Assembly: GCA_030617125.1 (NCBI GenBank)
Contig: JAUWWA010000184.1
Span: 1-5,059, forward strand
Origin: Pirellulales bacterium
Lineage (GTDB): Bacteria; Planctomycetota; Planctomycetia; Pirellulales; Thermoguttaceae
Length of the DNA stretch: 5,059 bases
Direction: 5' to 3'
This document shows, in pieces, positions 1-5,059 of this stretch. Position numbers and translations under genes: made by a program. How positions within the stretch are numbered: position 1 is the first letter of the stretch; each line of letters starts with the position of its first letter. The notes beneath the pieces were generated by a model, which did not search any database, was not told the DNA's origin, and saw only the letters and a list, made by a program, of their open reading frames with translations.

Positions 1-6
1 CAACGG

Positions 7-1482
7 ATGAAGCGGCCGAGGGTTCAGGGTTCAGGGTTCACGGCCTTGCGTTTGGCGTATGGCAGGGCGTCTCGCAGGAGTTTGGATATTGCAGATTGCA
101 GATTGAGAACTGCAAAATGCAGATTCTCCTGTTGCTGCGCCTCCGTTTTCAGTTTTCAATTCTCAATCTTCAATCTTCAATTCGTATTTCATACTTTTGG
201 GGTATGGGCGGTCGCGGGCACACTGTCGACAGTCATCGTCCTCTCGGCGAGGGGCGCGCTCGCCGAGGAGCGCTTCCCTCCGCCCGACTTCACCGATCAC
301 ACGCTCCCGGCCACCGACACGCCGCCCGCCCGCTCGGATGTAATGGAATACGTCGACCTGGCGGCGCTTACGGTCGGGCTGTCGCTGGCCTCGTACTTCG
401 CACTGGCGAAGCGATCGCGCCGCGGGCTGTACCTGCTGGCGATCGTCTCGCTGGCGTGGCTGGGTTTCTGGCGCAAGGGGTGCGTGTGCCCGATCGGGGC
501 TATCCAGAACGTGACGCTGGCGCTGTTCGATCCAAGCTACGTTGTGCCGTTGGCGGTCGTGGCGTTTTTTGCGCTGCCGCTTGTGTTTGCACTCTTCTTC
601 GGCCGGACGTTCTGCGCAGCGGTTTGTCCGTTAGGCGCCGTGCAGGAACTGGTCGCGCTGTGGCCGGTCAAGGTGCCCGAATGGCTGGAGCACGCCTTGG
701 GGCTGTTGGCCTACGTGTATCTCGGTCTGGCCGTGACGTTCGCCGCCACCGGCACGGCGTTTGTCATCTGCCGATACGACCCGTTCGTCGGCTTCTTCCG
801 CCTGGGCGGTAGCGTGAACATGCTGATCCTCGGCGGGTGTTTCCTGGTCGTGGGACTTTTTGTCGGGCGCCCCTACTGCCGGTACTTCTGCCCGTACGGG
901 GCGCTGTTGCGTCTGGCGTCGAAGGTGTCCGCCTGGCACGTGAGGATTCCGCCCGAGGAGTGCATCCGGTGCCGACTTTGCGAGGATGCCTGCCCGTACG
1001 GGGCTATTCGGCGGCCAACCGTCCCCCAGCGCGCCGAGGAGCGGATTCGCGGCCGCCGGCGGCTGGCCGCGCTGATCCTGCTGCTGCCGGTGCTGGTCGT
1101 GTTGGGGGTGTGGCTGGGAAGCCGCCTCAAGGCGCCGTTGTCGAAGCTGCATCCGACGGTGCGGCTGGCCGAGCGGATCCAGGCGGAAGCGGCCGGCGAA
1201 GTGGAGGGCACGACCGACGCCACCGACGCCTTCCGCAACACCGGCCGCGCGGTCGAGGAGCTTTACCGCGAGGCGTTCGCACAAACGCAGCAGTTCCACG
1301 CGGGCGGCGGATGGCTCGGCGCCTGGGTGGGATTGGTGATCGGCCTGAAGCTGATTAGCCTCTGCATCCGCCGCCGCCGCGACGACTACCAGGTGGACCG
1401 GGGAACGTGCATCTCGTGTGGCCGCTGTTTCTGGTACTGTCCCAGTGAGCAGGCACTGAATAAAGGGAGCGTGAAACCATGA
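7..1482 (+). CDS. NosR/NapH-like membrane polyferredoxin (4Fe-4S), 5' end uncertain
   Basis: An integral membrane electron-transfer protein. With the ATG at 7 it has 491 residues. About seven membrane helices are visible after the leader: roughly 119-136, 140-155, 178-198, 230-252, 272-288, 352-372 and 436-452. Cys-Pro motifs lie at helix ends: C159-x-C161-P, C203-x3-C207-P and C291-x3-C295-P. Two ferredoxin-type [4Fe-4S] motifs follow the pattern CxxCxxCxxxCP: C319/C322/C325/C329 and C468/C471/C474/C478. Arg-rich stretches at 341-352 and 454-458 put both clusters in the cytoplasm, with a helical periplasmic loop at about 373-435 between them. In NosR and NapH such proteins carry electrons across or along the membrane. 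NosR's FMN-binding domain is absent and could be a separate upstream gene. The start is unclear: the frame is open at the window edge and residues 28-59 are encoded by a repeat hairpin. The only ATG after the hairpin is at 343, but it would remove a leader (about 64-86, ending A-L-A) and a Pro-rich stretch (90-107) that look genuine. The partner and substrate are unknown. Confidence 0.85.
   Translation: MKRPRVQGSGFTALRLAYGRASRRSLDIADCRLRTAKCRFSCCCASVFSFQFSIFNLQFVFHTFGVWAVAGTLSTVIVLSARGALAEERFPPPDFTDHTLPATDTPPARSDVMEYVDLAALTVGLSLASYFALAKRSRRGLYLLAIVSLAWLGFWRKGCVCPIGAIQNVTLALFDPSYVVPLAVVAFFALPLVFALFFGRTFCAAVCPLGAVQELVALWPVKVPEWLEHALGLLAYVYLGLAVTFAATGTAFVICRYDPFVGFFRLGGSVNMLILGGCFLVVGLFVGRPYCRYFCPYGALLRLASKVSAWHVRIPPEECIRCRLCEDACPYGAIRRPTVPQRAEERIRGRRRLAALILLLPVLVVLGVWLGSRLKAPLSKLHPTVRLAERIQAEAAGEVEGTTDATDAFRNTGRAVEELYREAFAQTQQFHAGGGWLGAWVGLVIGLKLISLCIRRRRDDYQVDRGTCISCGRCFWYCPSEQALNKGSVKP
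20..40. repeat. GGGTTCA heptad, three perfect tandem copies
   Basis: Positions 20-40 are exactly three copies of GGGTTCA with no mismatch. The unit is 7 nt, the same period as the hairpin repeat about 50 bases downstream, but the sequence differs. Three 7-nt units make 21 nt, so the array keeps the reading frame, and the open frame from position 7 reads it as V-Q-G-S-G-F. The array lies just before the first well-conserved gene, so it may be an intergenic simple repeat rather than true coding sequence. Confidence 0.85.
88..181. repeat. Long imperfect hairpin made of 7-nt repeats
   Basis: The left arm is 88-124 and the right arm 145-181, 37 nt each, with a 20-nt loop at 125-144. When the right arm is reverse-complemented, 29 of 37 positions match the left arm by hand alignment. 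The left arm holds five consecutive heptads in phase (91-125): GCAGATT, GCAGATT, GAGAACT, GCAAAAT, GCAGATT. The right arm holds five in complementary phase (144-178): CGTTTTC, AGTTTTC, AATTCTC, AATCTTC, AATCTTC. The region is much richer in A+T than the genes around it. No terminal repeats, target duplication or transposase are visible. It could be a mobile or slippage-grown hairpin repeat, a 5' regulatory RNA structure, or both. Its function is unknown. Confidence 0.85.
1465..1469 (+). promoter_or_regulatory. Shine-Dalgarno site for the small downstream gene
   Basis: GGGAG, within AAAGGGAG, ends nine bases before the ATG at 1479. It lies inside the last codons of the polyferredoxin gene and supports translation of the overlapping small gene from that ATG. 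It is the only clear Shine-Dalgarno-like site before any start in the window; the starts at 1957 and 3772 have no comparable purine-rich stretch. Confidence 0.65.
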
Positions 1483-1898
1483 AAGTAAAAGAGTTGATCG
1501 ACGTGCTCAAGAAGTTCTCGCCGGAGGATAACGTGCGGGTGGCGATAAGCTGGCCCGACCGCGTCACCGAATTGCACGAGCGGCTCGTCGTGGGCGACTA
1601 CGGCGGCGGGCCGCAAATTAACGCCGCCATGGATTACAAAGGGCTCAGCATTTACGTCGGTTGTGTGTTGCAGCGGTCGACCAAGGATAAGCCGAAGTGG
1701 ACCGTCGACCTGGGCCAATACGAAAACACCGAAGACGCCGCCAAGGTCCGTGACTTCTACGTCGTTCACAAAGGACTCGACGAGCCGTTGAACTTCCCCG
1801 ACTTCGATTACGACAAGTGGATTCCTCCCCGGACCAAGTCGGGCGAGTATAACGAGCACATCGCGGAAATCCTCAGGGAAAAACTACTGCACGACTGA
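1479..1898 (+). CDS. Small acidic soluble protein of unknown function
   Basis: 139 residues, family not recognised. The ATG overlaps the stop of the polyferredoxin gene (ATGA, 1479-1482) and has a good ribosome binding site, so translation is probably coupled and the start is secure. There is no signal peptide, membrane helix or Cys-pair motif; the only Cys is near residue 62. The N-terminus is an amphipathic helix (M-K-V-K-E-L-I-D-V-L-K-K-F) followed by S-P-E-D-N-V-R-V-A-I, a pattern seen in many small unrelated bacterial and phage proteins, so it says little about function. The middle has a Gly-rich turn (D-Y-G-G-G-P) and predicted beta strands. The C-terminal third is acidic and aromatic (P-D-F-D-Y-D-K-W) and ends in a charged helix. 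Its tight linkage suggests an accessory role for the membrane protein, such as assembly or a soluble partner, but nothing in the sequence proves this. Confidence 0.85.
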   Translation: MKVKELIDVLKKFSPEDNVRVAISWPDRVTELHERLVVGDYGGGPQINAAMDYKGLSIYVGCVLQRSTKDKPKWTVDLGQYENTEDAAKVRDFYVVHKGLDEPLNFPDFDYDKWIPPRTKSGEYNEHIAEILREKLLHD

Positions 1899-1929
1899 CT
1901 GAGATTGCAGACGTTGCGGCGGATCTCAG
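1899..1929 (+). other. Short intergenic stem-loop
   Basis: CTGAGAT (1899-1905) and ATCTCAG (1923-1929) are perfect inverted repeats of 7 bp around a 17-nt loop. They start directly after the stop codon of the small gene, in the 58-base gap before the beta-propeller gene. No T-run follows, so this is not a normal intrinsic terminator. It could mark a processing or stability site between the two genes, or be chance. Confidence 0.35.
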
Positions 1930-1956
1930 GTCCGACGACGACGTTCAACCACTACC

Positions 1957-3741
1957 ATGACCGATTTACCGACATCGCAATCAAACGCTACCGAGGCCGC
2001 CTACCTGACGGCGCGGCGGATCGCCACCGTCGCCGGGGTCTTCTCGCTGATTGTCTGTACGCTGCTGCTGTACGACTACAGCGGCCGCCGGGCCGACGAT
2101 CCGCTGAACGATGCGTCCTTTCAGGCGCTGAAAGCTGCGTTGATCGAGCAGCCTAACAACGAGCAACTCAAGGAGGAAATCCGCTCGCTCGACTTGCAGC
2201 TTCGTGGGAAGTACTTCCGCCAGCGGGTGTTCGCCGCTTTGGGGGCGTGGTTGTTGATGGGCTCGCTGGGCGTTTTCCTCATCGCTGCGAAGTCGGCGGC
2301 GACGCTTCGCCGCAAGCTTCCCATGCCGGGTGCGTATGCCTCGGAGGAGGATGTCGACACGCACATCGCCCGAGTCGCCCGATGGTCGGTGGCCGTGCTG
2401 TGTATTGTGTTGATGGGCACGGCGGTTGCGCTGAGTGTTGCCGTCCGCACTGCCTTGCCTCGCACGCAAGAGGAATTGGCCGTGCTGCTGGAAGGCGGTC
2501 AAGGCTGGCGGGGAGACGCGCCTTCTATCCGACCATCTCCGGCCCCGTCGGAACAGGAAATTCGCAAGATGTGGCCGCGGTTCCGCGGTCCCGGTGGGCT
2601 GGGTATCTCGGCCTACACGAACATCCCCGAGACGTGGGACGCGGCTTCCGGCAAGAACATCCTCTGGAGAACGCCCGTCCCGTTGCCGGGGAATAATTCG
2701 CCGGTCGTCTGGGGCGATCGTGTGTTTCTCTCGGGCGCCGACGAGCAGCGGCGACAGGTCTTCTGCTTCGACGCCGGCACAGGAAAGTTACTTTGGCAAC
2801 AGGACGCGCCGAGCACGCCGCAGAGTATCGCCCAGCCGCCGAAAGTGAACCGAGATACCGGCTACGCCGCACCTACGACCGTAACCAACGGCGTACGGGT
2901 GTTCGCCATCTTCGCCAATGGCGATGTGGTCGCGCTGGCGTTCGACAGCAGCGTTGCCTGGTCACGAAGTATCGGCATTCCCAAGAATGCCTACGGCCAC
3001 GCGTCGTCGCTGGCGATGTTCCGCGGCCTGTTGTTGGTGCAGTTCGATCAGGCGTCGAAGGACGACAGAATCTCGAAGCTGCTCGCCCTGGATACGGCGA
3101 CGGGCAAGACCGTGTGGCAGGTCGACCGCGACGTGCCCAACTCGTGGACCTCGCCGATCGTGATCCGCGCGGCCGGCCGGGCACAACTCATCACGGCGGC
3201 CGATCCCTGGGTGATTGCATACGACCCGGCCTTGGGCGATGAGATTTGGCGGGCGAAGTGCTTGCAGGCGGACGTCGGTCCGTCGCCGACTTTCGCCGAC
3301 GGCGTTGTGTACGTCGTGAACCAATTTCCGTGTCTTTCTGCCATCCGGGCGGACGGGCAAGGGGACGTTTCGGAAACGCACATCTTGTGGAAAGGCGAGG
3401 ACGGATTGCCCGACACGTGCAGCCCGCTGGCCACGGCCGAGTACGTTTTTCTGCTGGGGAGCTACGGCACGTTGACCTGCTACGGCGCGAAAGACGGCAA
3501 GCTCCTTTGGGAGGAAGACTTCGACACGGACGCCTTCACGTCGTCGCCGAGCCTGGTGGGCAACCGGCTGTACTTGATCGGGGCGGAGGGGAAGGCGTGG
3601 GTCGTCGAGCCCGGACCGGAGGGATGCACAAGGATCGCCGAGGCCGACTTGGGCGAGGGTTGCGTCACCAGCCCGGCGTTCCAGGACGGACGCCTCTATT
3701 TGCGCGGCAAGAAACACCTGTTTTGCATTGAAAACCGATAA
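1957..3741 (+). CDS. Membrane-anchored PQQ-like beta-propeller protein
   Basis: 594 residues. Three N-terminal membrane helices are predicted at about 22-40, 90-111 and 143-163. Basic residues at 20-21 and 112-120 face the cytoplasm, which places segment 41-89 and everything after about 164 in the periplasm. Segment 50-90 is a charged helix, possibly a coiled coil. The propeller starts at W206-P-R-F-R-G-P-G-G, typical of the PQQ-like repeat proteins common in planctomycetes. Blade motifs of the form D-x-x-T-G-K-x-x-W are seen at 271-280, 379-387 and, more degenerate, 423-431 and 509-518, with a closing strand near 588-592. A blade hallmark does not prove PQQ binding; many such proteins bind no cofactor and act as scaffolds, and I see no haem motif (CxxCH). 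The ATG at 1957 lacks a clear Shine-Dalgarno site, but the first helix soon after supports it. It lies 58 bases after the small gene, perhaps in the same operon. Its role in the redox module is unproven. Confidence 0.88.
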   Translation: MTDLPTSQSNATEAAYLTARRIATVAGVFSLIVCTLLLYDYSGRRADDPLNDASFQALKAALIEQPNNEQLKEEIRSLDLQLRGKYFRQRVFAALGAWLLMGSLGVFLIAAKSAATLRRKLPMPGAYASEEDVDTHIARVARWSVAVLCIVLMGTAVALSVAVRTALPRTQEELAVLLEGGQGWRGDAPSIRPSPAPSEQEIRKMWPRFRGPGGLGISAYTNIPETWDAASGKNILWRTPVPLPGNNSPVVWGDRVFLSGADEQRRQVFCFDAGTGKLLWQQDAPSTPQSIAQPPKVNRDTGYAAPTTVTNGVRVFAIFANGDVVALAFDSSVAWSRSIGIPKNAYGHASSLAMFRGLLLVQFDQASKDDRISKLLALDTATGKTVWQVDRDVPNSWTSPIVIRAAGRAQLITAADPWVIAYDPALGDEIWRAKCLQADVGPSPTFADGVVYVVNQFPCLSAIRADGQGDVSETHILWKGEDGLPDTCSPLATAEYVFLLGSYGTLTCYGAKDGKLLWEEDFDTDAFTSSPSLVGNRLYLIGAEGKAWVVEPGPEGCTRIAEADLGEGCVTSPAFQDGRLYLRGKKHLFCIENR

Positions 3742-3742
3742 G

Positions 3743-3766
3743 GCCACGGCCAATGGTCGCGGCTTT
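3743..3766 (+). terminator. Weak hairpin after the beta-propeller gene
   Basis: Bases 3743-3751 (GCCACGGCC) pair with 3755-3763 (GGTCGCGGC) around a three-base loop, with one A-C mismatch and one G-T wobble. TTT follows at 3764-3766. The hairpin sits 1 base after the stop codon (3739-3741) and six bases of tail separate it from the next ATG. It may be a leaky intrinsic terminator or an RNA structure that masks the next start. The T tract is short, so full termination is unlikely. Confidence 0.3.
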
Positions 3767-3771
3767 ATATA

Positions 3772-5059
3772 ATGACAGACATCGAGTTGAGCTTCGTCGA
3801 CGAAACCATCGAGCAGCTTGGGCGTCGCGCGGAGGCGGTGATCCCGATCCTCCAGGCGATCCAGGCGCACTACCGCTACGTGCCGCAAGAAGCATTGAAG
3901 CGGGTGTCCGAGATCACGGACATCACGCCGGCGTCGATCACGGGCGTTGTGACGTTCTATACCCAGTTTCGTCAGCGCCCGGTCGGACGCCACGTCATCC
4001 GCGTTTGCTGCGGCACCGCCTGCCACGTAAAGGGCGCCGCCTTGGTGCAGGAGGCATTGCAGCGCCGGCTGGGCATCGCCGACGGCGAAGACACCGACGC
4101 CGACGGGTTGTTCACCATCGAGAAGGTCGCCTGCCTGGGCTGCTGCACGCTTGCCCCGGTGGTGCAAATCGGCGGGGTGACCTACGGTCGATTGACAGCC
4201 CACGGGGTCGGCGACGTGCTGGACGATTTCCTTCAGCAGCAACGCGGCGCCGGAGTCAAACCGGCCGAGCGAGCGATCATTCCAGCCGGCGAACTGGGCG
4301 AAATCCGCATCGGCCTGGGCTCGTGTTGCGTCGCCCAGGGCAGCGGCAAGGTCCGCCAGGCCATCGAGCGGACGCTTTCCACCTCGGGCGCTGCGGCCGT
4401 GGTCAAACGGGTCGGCTGTGTGGGCATGTGTCACCAGACGCCGCTCGTCGAGTTGATCGCACCCGGCGGGGATCCGAAACTCTTCGCTGAGGTCAACGCC
4501 GAGGACGCCCCGGCGATTGTGCTGAAGCACTTCAAACCGAGAGGCGTCGCGCGCCGTCTCGGCCATGCCGTCTCCACCTGGCTTGATCGTCTGCTGACCG
4601 ACGAACTGGGCGACCCGATCGCCAAGCATGCGATCGAAACTTCCGAAGGGCCGGTGTGCGCGTTCCTCGGCCCGCAGAAACACCTGGCCACCGAACACTG
4701 TGGGCGGATCGACCCGACCGACCTCGACGAGTATCTCCAGCACGGCGGCTTCAATACCCTGCAACGAGTGGTCGAGCAACTCACACCGAAAGCGATCATC
4801 CGGCAGGTTCAAGCCAGCGGGTTGCGCGGCCGTGGTGGCGCCGGGTTTCCAGCCGGGAACAAGTGGGAAAAGGTGCGCGCGGCGAAAGGCGATAAGAAAT
4901 ACGTCATTTGCAACGGCGACGAAGGCGACCCCGGCGCGTTCATGGACCGCATGTTGCTCGAGTCGTTCCCGTACCGCATCATCGAGGGCATGGCGATTGC
5001 CGCCCGGGCCGTCGGCGCCGACGAGGGCTTTCTCTACATCCGGGCCGAGTACCCGCTGG
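3772..5059 (+). CDS. NuoE-NuoF fusion NADH oxidoreductase (HydC/HydB or HndA-C type), 3'-truncated
   Basis: The frame is open from ATG 3772 to the right edge (429 residues seen, no stop). It would oxidise or reduce NAD(P)(H) using FMN and Fe-S clusters in the cytoplasm. Residues 1-~158 are NuoE-like, with the thioredoxin-fold [2Fe-2S] ligands C79-x4-C84 and C121-x3-C125 (C-L-G-C-C-T-L-A-P). Residues ~175-230 are a second thioredoxin-like ferredoxin domain with C185/C186 and C216-x3-C220 followed by P-L-V-E-L; only the C-C pair stands where other members may have spaced Cys. From about 291 comes the NuoF fold: C310-G-R-I-D-P, S349-G-L-R-G-R-G-G-A-G-F-P (nucleotide and FMN loop), C380-N-G-D-E-G-D-P-G-A-F, and R424-A-E-Y-P-L at the edge. 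The NuoF Cys motif for its [4Fe-4S] cluster lies beyond the window. NuoE and NuoF are usually separate genes, as are HydC/HydB. No Shine-Dalgarno site is seen, and no in-frame upstream ATG exists after the stop at 3739. The NuoE/NuoF identity is firm; hydrogenase, formate dehydrogenase or other partner is unknown. Confidence 0.92.
   Translation, partial: MTDIELSFVDETIEQLGRRAEAVIPILQAIQAHYRYVPQEALKRVSEITDITPASITGVVTFYTQFRQRPVGRHVIRVCCGTACHVKGAALVQEALQRRLGIADGEDTDADGLFTIEKVACLGCCTLAPVVQIGGVTYGRLTAHGVGDVLDDFLQQQRGAGVKPAERAIIPAGELGEIRIGLGSCCVAQGSGKVRQAIERTLSTSGAAAVVKRVGCVGMCHQTPLVELIAPGGDPKLFAEVNAEDAPAIVLKHFKPRGVARRLGHAVSTWLDRLLTDELGDPIAKHAIETSEGPVCAFLGPQKHLATEHCGRIDPTDLDEYLQHGGFNTLQRVVEQLTPKAIIRQVQASGLRGRGGAGFPAGNKWEKVRAAKGDKKYVICNGDEGDPGAFMDRMLLESFPYRIIEGMAIAARAVGADEGFLYIRAEYPL

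Noticed and set aside
88..181. Hairpin as a CRISPR array or insertion sequence end
   Set aside because: The units are 7 nt with no spacers, and no transposase or target duplication is visible.
96..812. Overlapping + strand frame of 238 codons inside the polyferredoxin gene
   Set aside because: It is Arg/Gly/Ala-rich with no domain and is out of frame with the Cys-Pro and ferredoxin motifs, so it is a shadow frame.
889..1004. Identical 14-nt stretch TGCCCGTACGGGGC at 889-902 and 991-1004
   Set aside because: Both copies encode C-P-Y-G-A in two Fe-S motifs of the same protein; shared residues and codon preference explain the identity.
1386..1859. Minus-strand frame of 157 codons opposite the small acidic gene
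   Set aside because: I considered it because the small gene is unrecognised, but the + strand gene has the ATGA overlap and a Shine-Dalgarno site, while the minus frame has no supporting signal.
3768..3773. TATAAT as a promoter -10 box
   Set aside because: No matching -35 hexamer is seen about 17 bases upstream (3745-3750 is CACGGC) and it overlaps the start codon, so it is not listed as a promoter feature.
3753..4490. + strand frame of 245 codons starting at ATG 3753, upstream of the NuoE-NuoF start
   Set aside because: It is out of frame with the NuoE and NuoF motifs and its Arg/His-rich translation has no domain.
2962..4812. Open frame of 616 codons on the minus strand, opposite the propeller and NuoE-NuoF genes
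   Set aside because: It lies antisense to two genes with clear family motifs and spans the gap between them. Its translation is rich in Arg, Asp, Gln and His with no recognisable domain, as expected for the shadow of high-GC codons.

Overview
The window (about 60% G+C by eye) carries four genes, all on the + strand and closely packed. I infer a member of the Planctomycetota, probably Pirellulales-like. The reasons are the tandem and inverted heptanucleotide repeats at the left end, a PQQ-type beta-propeller protein opening with a W-P-x-F-R-G-P-G-G motif, a polyferredoxin of a type I associate with that phylum, and weak Shine-Dalgarno signals in front of two of the genes. No 16S or other marker gene is present, so this placement is inference.

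Layout. (1) Positions 1-~200 hold short repeats: GGGTTCA three times in tandem at 20-40, and a long imperfect hairpin built of 7-nt units at 88-181. A reading frame stays open through both and is still open at the left edge. (2) 7-1482 (start uncertain, possibly 5'-truncated) is a membrane polyferredoxin of the NosR/NapH type, with three Cys-Pro motifs and two ferredoxin-type [4Fe-4S] motifs. (3) 1479-1898 is a small acidic soluble protein of unknown function, coupled to it by an ATGA overlap with a good ribosome binding site. (4) 1957-3741 is a membrane-anchored PQQ-like beta-propeller protein with three N-terminal membrane helices. (5) 3772 to the right edge is a fused NADH-oxidising flavoprotein: a NuoE/HndA/HydC domain, then a short thioredoxin-like [2Fe-2S] domain, then a NuoF/HndC/HydB FMN/NADH domain. 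It is cut off by the window end.

Working idea. The cytosolic NuoE-NuoF fusion takes electrons from (or gives them to) NAD(H), and the NosR/NapH-like protein passes electrons through or along the membrane. Together they look like parts of a redox module beyond standard complex I. An exported flavoprotein (FMN-binding) partner upstream and a NuoG-like or [FeFe]-hydrogenase-like subunit downstream would be natural companions, but both positions lie outside the window. The beta-propeller protein and the small protein may be part of the module or just neighbours.

The most unusual feature is the heptad hairpin. It appears to be read through in frame and would supply the Phe-rich start of the hydrophobic leader of the polyferredoxin. 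I see no tRNA, rRNA, CRISPR array, transposase or insertion sequence.
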